Source: Ascaris suum
Lineage: Eukaryota; Nematoda; Chromadorea; Rhabditida; Ascarididae
Assembly: GCA_013433145.1 (NCBI GenBank)
Contig: CM024190.1
Coordinates: forward strand, 6,920,120-6,984,119
DNA: 64,000 nucleotides
Direction of reading: 5' to 3'
Shown piece after piece: positions 1 to 21,900 of this stretch (position 1 is its first letter; each line of letters starts with the position of its first letter). The position numbers and the translations under genes were made by a program. The notes under the pieces were generated by a model. That model ran no database searches and was not told the origin of the DNA. It saw only the letters and a list, made by a program, of their open reading frames with translations.

Positions 1-3000
1 ATCTTTCGAATTAAAAAGTTCATTGGGATTTTTCAATCTCTAAAATTGCTAGCAGCAGAACACTAAGAGAATACATTTCTCGGATGTAGACTTTCTTTCT
101 GAGTGGAAATTTAGCGGCTGTATTGTTTCAAAACTATGATGGCGATAGACCACAAAATGATTTTTATAAATTTTGCGCATCTTTGTAACTGTAAGATACA
201 GATGAATAGTCTAAAAATTTTCGAAGCAGATCAAACGAAAAGAAGCGAAAAATTTGCTCACAACTTTCACTGCCTTATAATGCTTCTCGAGTTTTTCATA
301 GGGCGGAGAGGAATGGCAAATGAAGCACTGAAATTCTCAACGCCCTCTTTCATCACACCATTGCTTGTAGGCGTTTATAGACCGTACCATGATCAAACCG
401 TACCATTCGGCTAATGAAATCGAAAAATGTTGCGCTTTAAAGTGTTTCAGAAATCAAGAACGCATCGAATTAAGTAACCCTATGCATTTGCTATGCTTTA
501 TAGGCTGGTTTCATCATCGTTCATCTAATTTTTAAAATGAAAGTAATCTTTAGATGCATTATGATTTCACTTAAAATATTAAGAAATCGTTGTGTTCACC
601 AATGCCATTTTTAACAATGTCTGCAATATCCTTCGACAGCTTTATTACTTTTAGTTTGTTCTTTTAATGCCATAAAAGTTAACGTAAATTAGTTGCGGAA
701 AAATGTACCAGAAATGGGAATTGTTAAACGCAAAGCGTCAAATCATAAAGACTATCTTTCAACTACTTCGACGATCATATCTTCTACTTTCATGTAAAGT
801 GCCCTTTTGCCACATCTTCAAAGAAAGCGCGAAGCATTGGAAAAATTGTGCACAAATAAAAATGCGTCCTTATCCAGTTGTTCACAAGAGCGTGATCTGC
901 TGTACCACACGAGGATACCGAGTAAGAAGAGTGGCAAACAAAGTATATGACGTGAAGCATGAGCTGGAGGCGAACTGCTGATATGCACGAGTGAATTTCG
1001 CAAATACTTCATCAAGCTGTGAATCACTAGAGAATAGGATGCAGCTCTACACAAATAAACATACCCGCATCGTGCGCACTGTCACCACTCATGATCGTGA
1101 ATAATTAATCCTCACCAGGTTTATGGCTTTATTTATGAAGTCAGTTACTTTCGCTTTAGTAAGTTTATCGGAGTATTGCATTCTGAGACCACTCTGTTTC
1201 CACTTGCACGAATAACTAGTTCCCAAGAACTTAGCGATCGATGCACAAGGATTCATTTCAAATCTTATTTTTCAGCATGTCGGCGCGTCGAGTGGCGCTT
1301 ATTTCTTCACAGGATTCCCCGAAGTTCTCAAAAACTTTGATTGCAATTGGCTGACTTGTTTGTGCCATACTAGGAACAGCGAATACATGCAGCTCACTTG
1401 CTATCTTCTGTATGGATACCAGCTGTCGCGGTGGAATAGAACGCCTCAGACAGAATGCCGTTCAACGAACTTAGGCTGAATGGGGTTAATCCCGTTTCCG
1501 TTACACCTTTTCACTTATGAATTTCTGCTCAGCGCTGCGCACTACTATGGCAAGAGAACCAGACTAACTCATCCAGAGTTTGTTGTTGCAATTGGTCTAC
1601 GAGCTTGGGTATAACGGATGGACTACACACTTCACGACCAAAGTACTGTAGGCACACTCAACACTGAGAGTCGATAAAAACTCACGAGATGAAATTCTGA
1701 ATTAATCTGCAACACACATTCAGAAATATTTGTACAATGTTCCTTATAGATATTATCAACCCACCTACTTCATTCAACTATTCAGACACTCCTTCATTCA
1801 ACGTTGCCTTGTCACACGATTCAAAAGTTTCCGCTTACCCTCCAACAAATTCTGGAGTGGCATGAAAGAAAATTTCCCGTCAACAGCGACGAACTCATTT
1901 TTTGGTTTTGGTTAAAGTGGGCTGGAACAACAGGTGACGGCGAGTTTCCGCTTCTCACATTCAAAAGAGCGAGTTAGGTTTAGGTGGGTGAAGGTGAAAT
2001 GTTTTGCAAGTAGGACGGCAGAACCGTAATCCCGCTAATCCCGCAACAGGAGTGAAATGGGTGTGGAAGGAATGTTTTTTAAACAGCTGAACCCTAATTC
2101 CAATTTTAGCAGCCAATCGGCTGGCAGATAAGGCTATAATTGCGACTCGTTTTCTTCCGTGCTCATTGCTCTACCGTTCCCTCAATCAAACTCAAGGATT
2201 GCAAACCAGTTCTTTACAAGATCGCTAGAAACGAATACGTTCAACCCACCTAATAATCAACCTCACAGCAGTATGAACAAACAACTAGGCGGAATCTGTT
2301 TTGCACCCATACGCGGAATTTCAGCAAATCGTCTTCACACGGCCGGAAGAATGGCTATTTTTTTCTTAGTGGTGATGAATCTCTAGGTCTATTCACCGCT
2401 GCAGCATTAAATCAAAAAAGCATTGAAGAAGAACGTATGGCTGAAAAATGCATCGAAGACATCACTTTTCTCTAAAGATTTTCACAACCTTTTCCTCAAA
2501 ATTTCCGGTATTTTGTGCAGAAAAGCTTCGGGAGGTTTGCTGAGGAGAGAGGAGAAAAAAGGACCTGCCCTTCTCTCTCCTCTTTTTATGCATGAATGTG
2601 GGAGCTAAATAAATGTGGTACAACCATCCTATGGGGACTTTTTGGAAAATACTTCTGTGTTTGGCCAACTCCCACACTCGAAGGTCGAATGAGCGTTTAG
2701 ATAAGCTTCGTATGCAAGATTTATACTGCGCCAGTCGAGCAATTCTGCCGAATTGCAGGCGCAGGACGTTCCATTCTTCGTAGCCATCCCAACGAGACGG
2801 GCTAAAGGTAGCGCAGTCTTTTTCTTTCTACGTACTGTTAAGCAATAATTGCTGCCAACGTGGGAAGCGAAAAAGCCGTGACAAACGGCAACAGCATGCC
2901 TTGAATAAATTATGCAAGTCTCTCACAAAGACATGGTTACGTTAATAGCGAATGATCTAAAAAAATTACACGAAACAACTGATTTGGGATCATTCGAGCT

Positions 3001-6000
3001 GATAAAGCAAAAATAAATTCTAGCTTAACATATTTTCTCCACCTTATATTCGCGATACCGAAATGTTTCTTGAACCTAACGCTCAACGACGCCCCAGGAA
3101 CAGAAGCTGATGCTTCTTATTCTCATCTAGGAAAACGATAAAACTAAATTGTTAACCTGTCGTCGAAGATCGACTCAGTCAAGCCAATACACTGGGCGAA
3201 GTCTGTCCTCCATTGACAAAACTCGCTCCATGAACTGAATACATCACATTGAAAAGCTTATTAAGTTGTTATACATAAATACCCTGTTCCTGTTTACGAA
3301 GGCATCACTAGCACCCAAGACAGAACGACACTAAAGGTGGCGAATTAAAAAGAAAGAACTGAGGGACTCGTGATGTTCAAACCGAACATGTTTTTGGTGG
3401 TTTCTTTGGTGGTCAAACCAAACCTTCGCTCGCTTCACCCACCTTCCACTAAATAACTTTCTGCTTTGCTTTACTTGTTTGAAGCCAGAATCTCCTGAAC
3501 AGTTGAATCACTTACAAAAAACTTCAGAAATGATTACTGAGCTCTATCACTTCCATAACAACCCTTTAAAAAGACGTTACTTTACAAAATGTTGAAAAAG
3601 CTTCTAATCTGTTAGTTCAGTAATTCAGCTTGAATCGATTGAACGGGTCTTTCATATAGTTCCCCTCGCTTCCCCTTATGCCGCTCGTTCACAAGCTATG
3701 CCATCGCTTCTCAAAAGCGCATTGAAAGCATCTAGAGTACAGCCAAAAAAAAAAAAAAAAAATCAACGAGGTAAAAAGTGCCGAAGCTAGTTGTGCGATG
3801 GGCAAGTAAATCAACGTTGTGCAGAAAGTGTAAAACAAAACTCAAGTGATTCCTAGCACAAATTTGAGGATTTTAAAATGGTAATTACGGCTATCTACTG
3901 GAATTTAAATAAAGAAAGCAAACAGATTTGTGTAGCAAACATTAGTTTTCCATACTACAGATTCTCCCTCGAATAGATGGAAAATATATTTTAGTATCAG
4001 CAAGTTCCATGGACGTTCATTGAAGTGTGTCCAAGGCGGGGCTAAAACTCATCCAATGAAATAATGTGAGTAGGGCTAAAACGAGTTTAGATAGCAAATT
4101 TCATTGCGCTCTGCCTATAAATCTTACATTTGGTACTTGATTTGTGGCAAAATAGTCATCGGGCACCCTAAACTCGATAAACGACTTTGTTTTCAAATGA
4201 GGGAGATTTCGGAGCCTCACTGCTTCAAAGAAGACAATCAACGGTTTTTGAAGTGCTTATCAACAAAAACAACGCATAGATTTGGGGTGTGTTTATACGA
4301 GAAAAAAAAAAATGAAAATTGCATGTTTGCTCGAAAAACAACTGGCTCACGGAAACTGACACTCTATAAAACAGATAAACCGATAAACGCAGTTTCTAAA
4401 TTAGCGCACCAGAATGCAACACCAACCGTTTCACGCTAGAGAAAACGAGAACACTAACCAATATCTGTGAGTGGTGCAGACCAACTACCAGCAGTCTATA
4501 TGGTAATCGAATTTCGCTCCAAGAACTTTGGTTGAAAGTTTGATCAACGTAGCACCATTGACGATCAGTCGTCTTATTAGTTCGTTAAAAGAACTTTTTT
4601 TTTTATTTAGAAAAGTGCAATAAAAGGTATGAACTCCGAGGTATGAATCCCAATTAACCACGACGGTTCCCCACCTCAAAGAGTTCATTCGAAAAAAGGA
4701 AAAGAGATCGGCAAATCTTTGTGAGATCAACAACTTTTTTTGAGATCAGCAAATTTTTGTCAATATCTTGGTGCGTTCTATCTGTTTCTTGCAGTGCATC
4801 GAAACCAGAGGGTTGGTCGCTATTCTAAAGCTGTTAAGATGGCGTGCATGCAATTCCGACCCTTTTCCCTCCCCCACCCCCAACCCCTCCCCAGAAAAAG
4901 TAACTACGCGGCCGTAGATGAAATAATACCAGATGAGTAAGCGATTCATATAATTTACCCCCTGACTCTTTCATTAAATCACGTGCGTGCATTTTGGCAA
5001 TTATTGTGGACTTCATTAGATCATTAGCTCTCAAGCTTCCTTGGCGCTTATGACCTTCGTAATTCTTTTTTTTTCTCAAAAGTACCTCGCGGACGCCATA
5101 CACATATGTTGTTAATCTACCCTTAGTGGTACTGCAACTCTTGAACGAGGGCATCTAGAAAATGATATTTCATGAACACTGATTTTGTAAACGAAACCAC
5201 TTCCCTCAAATTTTGCCAGCAATAAAAAATTTTCACTAAACTAAACTTCACCTCTTCTAGTTCTTAAAAAGTTTCTGAGTCCGGAGTTTTATTCCAGTTA
5301 ATTCGAGGTTATGGTCCATATTTATTGTCGATCACAACCCGCTGCATTAAAGGTAAAATTATGCAGGTGTAAATATCGAATGTTCGAGAGCTATGACTGC
5401 TAATCGAAAAGTATGCAGTGATAGATTTTCAACTGTATATGTTTTCGTTAAAACACTTAATTAGAAGTAAGAAAATAAGCTTAATCTGTTAGCAATGTGG
5501 CCTTTTGCAGTATTCTGGCGAAACATAAGTCCCCCGAATAGAAACATACACGTCAGTTTCGCGATGATATTCACTAAGCCACTGTTGTTCAGGATGCTGC
5601 AAAAGAATGCATTGGTTACAGTTACAGCACAATTTATTCGTTATATAACTGAGGTATTTCTAAGAGCAGGTAACACACTGTGTTATTATATGGTTTCTTC
5701 GATGGATTCTATCAAGTTATTATCTAGCATAACATAACTTTCGCATTTAAACTGTCATTCGAACGAGTGCTGCGATGATATTTGCAAAAAGTTCTGCAAA
5801 TTGAAATACTATTTTTATGCGGTTTCGTGCACTTTCCAATTATAAGGAAAACACATTTCCATGTGAATATTTTCTAGTTTGCAATATTCACAAAAATTTC
5901 GATGAGGTTTTGTGCAGCAGTGAGTTGAATAGATTTTCTTGTGATTTTCCATTCATGCTCGACTTTTGCATTTTATTTGTTCTGTTCGTAAGAAAAAAAT

Positions 6001-6589
6001 GTGTTGGTTTCATCAGCCTTGAGTTTCCTTTATATCTAAAAGGATTGCTCCCGACTTACGATTAGATATATGAATGCTTCTCGCAAATTTTCTGGATTTT
6101 TTGAATCACTTCTGCTGCTTGTTGTGATGCATGCTGATCGACACGCTTTACCTTACGCCACATGATCTCGTTAACAAGATAAGCGAACGCCTACAACTCC
6201 CACCCATCTAAGGCGCCCTCTTAAATGAGGAATACTTGAAGACTTGGCATCAAGTATGCGTACCGACCTTGTACTGTGCTAAGGGCGCCCTCGTAAACCA
6301 GAAGTACCAAAAAGCGGCAATCTTGAAACAGTATACATGAAGAGTAATCCCGGGATTTTTAGTCCATCATCCGAAATTACTGCTTTAATTGAAGGAGCAC
6401 TGAGCTATTAGAACGGCGTAGTGAGCAGCTCACAGATGAGCTCTTCTCTTTTCGAAAAGAACCCCTTTTTTCATATGCAGCATTTATAAACATAAAAATG
6501 CTGTAGTGAACTGAAGAATAAAACCTGCTTTTTTGTCCTTCTTTTGCTCTCAGTATTCGGCGAAGAACATACGGATACTCACCTCAAAC
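1..6589. other. gene-poor stretch, no supported gene
   Basis: AT-rich sequence with frequent stops on both strands. The longest open frame is 111 codons at 4104-4439 (+). It has a non-ATG start, many Lys/Asn codons including an A-run, and no flanking splice sites that I trust, so I do not call it. A 106-codon minus-strand frame at 4834-5154 crosses a low-complexity C/G-rich patch and also looks like chance. I see no repeat array or RNA gene here. Confidence 0.5.
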
Positions 6590-7900
6590 GTAATATGTTT
6601 GCAGACTTCTTCTGAGTTGTTTTCATCGAGGACGATGGTGTATTGGATGGTTTTGATGTATATTGCAGTATACACCTGCGTTTCTTCGATGTTAATGTTG
6701 GCTCACTTTTAAGAATCTTCCATAGACAAAATGATAAGATTGTACTCACTCTAAACGGTATCATATCCAGATTTTCCAGTCGATTTCATGGCCATTTAGC
6801 ACAACTCTTCCACGTTGCCTCTCTTATTTATCTCTTCGTCTTTCCTGGAAATGTTCCTTCATCTCGTCAGTGATGAAAAATCAACTGCTATTTCAGCTAA
6901 GAAACTATGCGCCGATTAGTCTGACCTCCTTCGTTTGTAACATTTTGATTGTTGTAGAAGGCGATGTTAAAAACACCGGCTTCCTCTTCTGTTGGTCTGA
7001 AGTGTCGCAACTTATTTCGTGCTTAGACGACCGGGCGTTTCCGTTGGAAATGGCCGTTCAGACTTATTATTTACATTGGTTATGCAAAGGCCTTTGTTGT
7101 GGTCTCTTAAGAAAACCTCCGCACAAGACTGGAAAAGTGTACCGCCGTCAGCTCTTTCCGAAAGTGACTCTGACCGTATTTATGTGAACGAGGTTTTCAA
7201 ATAGGAATTGCAGTAGTTACACAGCTTCACACCCAGTTTGTCGTGGTGTCTCACAAGGAAGTGTTTTTGGTGTTCTGATTTATTAAGGACGTTTCCGAGA
7301 ATATTCTGAGTGGTACCACAGACTTTGCTGATGATCCTCAAATTTATTGCCCATTGCATGTCCTATCATCGGCTTTCATATTCTGCAAAAGGACCTTGAT
7401 GCAACTCACAAGTAGTCGATTTTATCACAGTTAAATGCTTCTCGCGAAAACCGTTACATGATTCATGTCAACTCTTGACGGGAATTCTTTCTCAACTTCG
7501 CATGTAAGGTCACTTCTTATATAGATGGTGTTCTTGACCTTGATGCTATCTATGATTAAATCTAGGTTTCACTGGATATTGCTGTGTTCACTTGGTGCTG
7601 AAAAATCATGAAAAATTGCGCATCCGTTTTATTCGTACTTTGCAGCATGGACAAACTAAGCGTTATTGAAAGGTCTTCATTACGTATTGCCGATCCATTT
7701 TGGAATATTTCAACTTTAGACGTTCTCGTTATTCCGTTATAGAATTTACAAAACGTACAAAGTATTTTGCTTTTCATAACGTTTAATGTAGCTCAAGCCA
7801 ACCAATTTTCACTATCACCTTAAAAGTCTTTCCTCTGCAATCATTGGAACAGATGGGGATGTTTTTCTGCTCTTCCTTTACTAGCGATTAACTACAACCA
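6590..7900 (+). mobile_element. decayed non-LTR retrotransposon (CR1/jockey-like reverse transcriptase)
   Basis: Conceptual translation of the plus strand gives, in order, several blocks typical of the reverse transcriptase of nematode CR1/jockey-type LINEs. The pre-RT region, with an LNGI...G-P sequence, lies at 6643-6870. The NYAPISLTSFVCN block (usual form NYRPISLTS) is near 6903-6941, and LISCLDD is just after 7008. GVSQGSVFGVL (usual GVPQGSVLGPL) is at 7242-7274, the catalytic box read as FADD is at 7324-7335, and an ILEY...EFTKRTKYF thumb/connection-like segment is at about 7675-7785. The blocks fall in at least two reading frames with stops between them, so the copy cannot encode a working enzyme. 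I see no intact 5' endonuclease, poly(A) tail or target-site duplication. Family membership is established knowledge of RT motifs; the exact clade is inference. Confidence 0.82.
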
Positions 7901-11811
<3,911 letters not shown>

Positions 11812-12180
11812 CCTCACAGAACTTTCAAACGGAGCGTTGATTTGAATTTCGCGTTCGCCGCTGCATAAGAGCAATCTGACTCAGTCAGTGGTGCACATCT
11901 TTGTCCACAAATTGTCGTGATGAAATTGCGTATTTCGGATAGCAGTGAGTGACCGAGATGAGTGCACTCTTCTTCGCTCATTTTTTTTTCCTCATCTGAA
12001 GACGGCGATTTACCGTGATGACGACTTTCGTTCTCGTCTTTCACTCGGTGTATATGAATGAATCCAGAGCGTGTCATCAATGATGGAAGGTAGCGTCTCA
12101 TGTTGTTTCTTCAAAACTTTCAGAACGGCGTGCTTGGTTCTAATTCCTCCCTCCGCCCTTTCCTTCACTTTCTTCACGTC
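11812..12180 (-). CDS. candidate coding exon(s), unrecognised
   Basis: On the minus strand a TGTGGACAG acceptor precedes an open frame from 12180 to 12014 rich in Lys/Glu/Arg (starts DVKKVKERAEGG), ending at a CACG/gtaaat donor with two bases left over. A following exon 11875-11812 (starts RLLLCSGEREI), after a GAGTCAG acceptor, fits that phase. A competing minus-strand frame, 12101-11814, ends in a stop and is also open (contains SPSSDEEKKMSEEE), so only one of the two can be right. Base composition is richer in GC than the surroundings, which favours coding. The phase would let it follow the candidate exon at 17411-17524, but that needs a 5.2-kb intron. I do not recognise the product. Confidence 0.3.
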
Positions 12181-12701
12181 CTGTCCACAGAAATCCTTCA
12201 TGGAGACATGCAAATTTTATTCGGAATTTAAGTCATAACGTTAATTGCTACAATTTGGTATATCAGCACATATCGTCAATTCTTCATAAAGGCATCAAAA
12301 AACTGCTCTAGAATTGTGTTGACATAAAACAAATTTACAACGACTCCATTAACGAAGAGCACCTTTCAGAGAATAAAATGAATGAAGGCAAATTTTATTC
12401 GGAATTTATTCTGAACTTACCGAAAATCGGACTCATAGCAGACAAGTAAAGCGTCAATAGACTGATTAAATTCCGAAAGCGTTACTCAGATAATCATGAG
12501 AAACAATGCATGGAACTTATATGAGATGAATGATCTTATAAGAGATGCCAAAATTTCACCAATATATTGATAGAATTGCACCGCATAAACGCAAGACGAC
12601 CATTTAGCAAGCTCATCATGCCAAAAGTAAGACTGTTTCATTTAATAAGAGAAATAGCTTGGGAAAAAAAATCATTCGTCTATTAGAGGAAACCATAGGC
12701 A

Positions 12702-12989
12702 ATGGCATTTGAGAAATTTAAAAACTCTAAAATCGATGAAATATTGAAGTGGGAACCTGAAAGTATTTTGATTGAAGTTGTTTCCGGAGAGTCAAGCAGT
12801 TGCCTAAACAACCTTTCCGAAACTATAGGAGCTCATAGATCTCATCAAAAATTATATCGACGTGAAAAGAGTAAAAATAATAGTGGCAATAAGCGTTTTA
12901 AGCCAACTGGAACTCCAAACCGGCATATCATAATAATAATACATAACGATTGTAATCGCATAAATGTATACGCCTATTACGAGAATTAA
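12702..12989 (+). CDS. candidate small ORF, 95 codons, unrecognised
   Basis: ATG-started frame with a protein-like first half (Glu/Ser/Lys-rich, contains WEPESILIEVVSGESSS) and a low-complexity Ile run from an ATAATAATA stretch near the end. It lies divergently from the candidate minus-strand exons at 11.8-12.2 kb. There is no recognised domain. The tail could instead be intron read-through after a weak donor. Chance occurrence is quite possible in this AT-rich DNA. Confidence 0.2.
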   Translation: MAFEKFKNSKIDEILKWEPESILIEVVSGESSSCLNNLSETIGAHRSHQKLYRREKSKNNSGNKRFKPTGTPNRHIIIIIHNDCNRINVYAYYEN

Positions 12990-17410
<4,421 letters not shown>

Positions 17411-17524
17411 CTGAAGTTTCCGATAACAGAATTCAGCCAATGTGAAGACCACCTCAGCTCGTTTGGATGTGACCAGCAAATCGTGCAAAAAAACGTGTAC
17501 GGTTTCGTCTAATTGGGCAATCAT
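17411..17524 (-). CDS. candidate first or internal exon, unrecognised
   Basis: On the minus strand an ATG at 17524 opens 38 codons (MIAQLDETVHVFLHDLL onward) ending exactly at CTTCAG/gtaaga, a near-consensus donor in phase 0. The segment has balanced composition. However, the plus strand of the same DNA is also open, with an ATTCAG acceptor near 17433, so the strand is not certain. If real on the minus strand, its phase fits the exon starting at 12180. I recognise no family. Confidence 0.28.
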
Positions 17525-18944
17525 TGCCGTATTCGTCAAGAAAGCGCGCAATTATAGTGCACAGTGCACAGTCCATTCCTGGTTTCGTTTCGTTTTCGCT
17601 TCCTCAACTTTTCCGAGCGATAAAAGGAAGCATGAAGTCCATTTGCTTTTTTTTTATTTCGTTTTGTTTTTTTCTGTTTTTTTTCGTAGAGTTGCGTGGA
17701 AAACGTTTTCTCTCGAGAACGTTAATGAAATCTACGTTGTTGATTAAATAGGATACATTCGAAAATCTGAATGATGCTGATGATATAAGTTGCAAATAAA
17801 ATCGTCCACTCATCGCTTTCACTCATATATACGAGGATATGCCATAAAGCGAAGAACAGTCTTTCGCTGATGGCATGTACATAGTATTTAAAAGAAATTT
17901 TTTGAAGTGAGCTAACAATTGACCACTATTTAAAGATGTCGTGCTTGAATCTGATAACTTCGAAGATATCGAGAACACAATAAGTGCACATGTCGTTTAA
18001 TTAGCCCAATTTTACGTACATTCCTCCACTTCCTTACATCTTCTCATAATTGATGATTTGGAAATTAGCAATATGTGAGAAAAAATAAATTTAAATCGAT
18101 AAGGAAAATTATTTGCACCAGGTTTTGTCATACGCATTATGATTTGCCATTGTTTAGAAAGTTTCAGCATCATCTATACAATTACCAAACAAGAGTCAAC
18201 CGCTTCAAAATATTGGAGAAGAGATCAATTGCGACTAACTGATTCGTAAAATTGTTCAAATTGCATAAAAACTTATAGATTTTCCAATAAAGCCGATTAC
18301 ACTAATATAATGGCAACTTTGATTCGGGGTTGCTCAGAAACACCTATGTCTTTGTGTTGCTTTATTCGCTGATTTATTTCTGCATTTGTGGCTATGGTGG
18401 CATTTCACTTTTCGTCTATCATGTAGGAATTAAAGAAAACGAATATTACCTTCTTGAGTTTTTGCTATCAGTTGCTCGTGCTTCTCCTCTCCCGACGCAT
18501 TGAAACTTTTGGAGCATTTAGCGCATATTTGATGTTTATATGAATTTTTGTTTCATTCGTTTATGCACAAAGCACTTGGAATACAAATAAGGATAGCTTC
18601 ATGAACAACGGTGCCACGTTGAAATCAACAGCATTGTTTATTCGCGTCAGTGATTACGCCATTACCTTTAAGCTATTGGTTTATTTCATATGATGATGTG
18701 CCGTTCAGCGAGTGTACACCTTGCAATGCAGGGAAAGGATATAAATCTTCGGAGAGGAGGGGGAGGAGGAGTGGGGGGTGGGGGATATCAGCACCTGACT
18801 AATGTAAAAATAATCTCAATCATGTGTTCCTCTTTGGGTAATCTTTGAGCATCTTTATCGCTTTATCAACTATTCATTACCACACGCAGTACTCGAAAAA
18901 CGTTTACGATATATATTTCAGTGATGATTTGGCTCTTGGCTCAG

Positions 18945-21900
18945 ATTACTATCTATTGCACTGATTGCATCGAGCATATCCGGCGAATGGATGCAAAATC
19001 GTCAATCCGTACCATCAGCGTTATGGTCACTTTCGCGTTCGGACAGCACGCTTGTCAACACTGGTAGCTTTTGTGCATCTTTTTCTTATGCTTCACATAG
19101 TGTATGCGATGACAGGAGGCTATTTTCAACGCTGGCGTTCATATTTTCCTAAATGTAGTCATCGTACTTAACTTCCGCACTACCGAGACCTTTTAATAAG
19201 AGGTTAAAATCGAATTTTTCAAACGCTAGCCTACGAATATGATAACCATCGACACTAAATAGAATACTATGACAACTTTATTTCAATTAAAACATGGGCC
19301 AACATGAGCATTTGTTCGCTCGGTGTCGGTCATTCGCAAAGTGCAAGTTTAGACGCTGCAAAAAACTGTTTTAAGGATTAAATTTTTTGCGCAGCTAAAC
19401 ATCAACGAGTGGAGTCGAACGTTGCGCAATTCTGTTTAAGAAAAAAAAACAGTGGCATAATGTAGCCGGTAATTCTAGGCGTAATTCGTGAGGAAGTTCG
19501 GTGAGAAATGGTCCACCTCCCTTCCGCCCCCCCCCCCTTCCATTCCACTTTCACTCCTGCATCACAAAATGGTCTTTTCCTAAATTGAAAACTAAGGATC
19601 ATGTGTCGCCAATAACAACTCTAAAATTCCTTGCTAAAGTAGTCATATATTTTGCTACCGCCATGAAATTTAATTCTTTTTTGGTAGAATTAAAAGGCGT
19701 GTTGAACGTTTACTCGTTGAATATCCAAATAGGAAGTTAGTGTGTTGGTTGTTTGAAGAAAAAAAAAGCGATGAAAGGTACACATAACAATTGATTTTTC
19801 CTATCTATGGCACTTCAGAGATATTAGATCTCAATCGGAACGATTGAATGATGAAAGTCAATTTCTGCAAACCCCTAATGAGGAGTATTAAGTATAGTAT
19901 TAAGTAAAAAAAAAAAAGAACTGCAAGAAATATACGCAATAGCATGCGTCAACGAAATAAGTGCTCAACAATAACGAAATGCAGTGCTCAACAATTTGCA
20001 CCAAAATGATCTTCAGAGAATTCCCAATTTTTAAATTTTTCAAACGAATAAAGAATATGCATTATCATTTTGATCTTTAATACCGTTGTGGCGCTGTTTA
20101 TTAGGGGTATGAATTCTATACTTAAGGAGTTCATTCATCAAGTGATAGCGGCTCGATATTGCCTGGCACTCAACGAATGCCACAGACTTTCAGTGGTTTT
20201 CTAGCCGGTGGTCGTACTTCAAATGGTTTCGACTTGGAATCATTCACAAAAAACGCTGCTATTGAGACTAATAAGGTAATTTTTCTATGCCGGACATTAT
20301 AACCTATTAATTAATGCAAATTTTGTAATGCGATAATAAAAATTCACTACTCGGAAATGCATTCCAATAAGCAAAATGATGCAACATGTAACCTTAAGAG
20401 ACAACAATTCAGTACTACAATATTGATTTGCATTTTGTAAACTCAAAATCAATTCCTACTCGAATACTTCATTAAAGTGAAGGTTGGATGATTGCAGCAA
20501 CAGCAGGCACTCGCTTCACAACTCAATATGGCGGCTCTAATCGACCAGCCGCATCCGCCAAGTACTGCTCGTCTATTCTCAGAAAGCTCAATGCCACGGC
20601 AGCTTTTGTTGCAGAATAGAGGCTTCAACGGCGTCATGCCAAGTGCATCGATGCCTTCGTTGTCTCCTTCGATGTTTCAGATGGCCTTTAATGAAGCAAT
20701 GCCTAGTACTTTTCTACAACGATCTTCCAGACCAATTTCATTTAATCCGACTTTCTTCGATGGTGCACGAAATGGCATTGGTTCTGGCGGTGAAAATTTT
20801 GAAGGTATTTTAGTTTTCCAAGCAATTTATTGCACTTAGCATAATTAGCAAAGAAAAAGTTCTGATTAAAAATGTGTTGTCGATTTTTTTTTTTTTTTTT
20901 GTTGTATAGCGATTAGCTATAGCTTTGAACCGTTTGATATCCGTTTAGAATGGCGAAAAAATTGCAATTTCTGATGCGAAATTTAAGTGCAATATTTCAC
21001 TTGAAAATTTGCAAGAGATTTCTGATGTTTGATAACACTGAAGTTTTTACTTCTTCGGCTAGGACATAGAAATATTATATGCAACCGTGGGATCGAAGTT
21101 CTGTTCCCCCCCTCCCACCCCCCCCCCCACCCCCCAAAAAAAAACTGACTACACTTGGCTACAATCGAATTTTGGCTTAAAAGCTAAAGTCCTCTAGTTT
21201 AATACATCATAATCAATGTTGAATTTCTTCATGGACAAATAAAGGACGAAGAGTATCGCTTCAGTTAAATTAAAAACTCGCGAGAACAAGACGGAGTAAA
21301 GACTTCAATTTTACATTCTAGTTGTAACGTATTTGTTCTCATTAAGCATATAAGTTGTTAAAAGCTTTTAACCGTTTCTAAAAATTTGCTTGCAGAAATT
21401 TCTTTCGGTGATGGTCGTCTTATAGAAAGTGCCAGTTTCCCAAATTCACGTGGAAGTTTTTTGCCGTCGACGCATATACGTTCCAGCATAAACAACGATG
21501 GACAAACACCATTCGGCGTTTTGCCATTTTTGCGAGCATTTCCTCCTGATTTTCAATCTAGTAGCTTTGAAAGTAAGAGTTGTATAAGTTTTTCTTTCCT
21601 GTTTTCTTTTAAAATGTTGAAATGACGAAAAGAGGATGCAATTTTTTAAAAAAAGAGTTAACAACGAAATATATAAGTGATAGAATCGTTTTTAAGGTTG
21701 TACTAACTAAAAACATCACAATTTTTTAATAAAACACCGTTTTATTTGAATGCTCACAAATCGAAATCAGCTAGAATCAAATGTATTCAATCAATCATCA
21801 CACACAACCTAGAATTACTGCAATTACTTCGTCAAAAAACAAATCCCTATTGAAATTCTCTTTTTTTTTAAATTTTCAAACATAATTTCTATTTCAGGTG

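Noticed and set aside
4104..4439. 111-codon plus-strand frame
   Set aside because: Non-ATG start, interrupted composition including an A-run, no splice sites or homology that I recognise.
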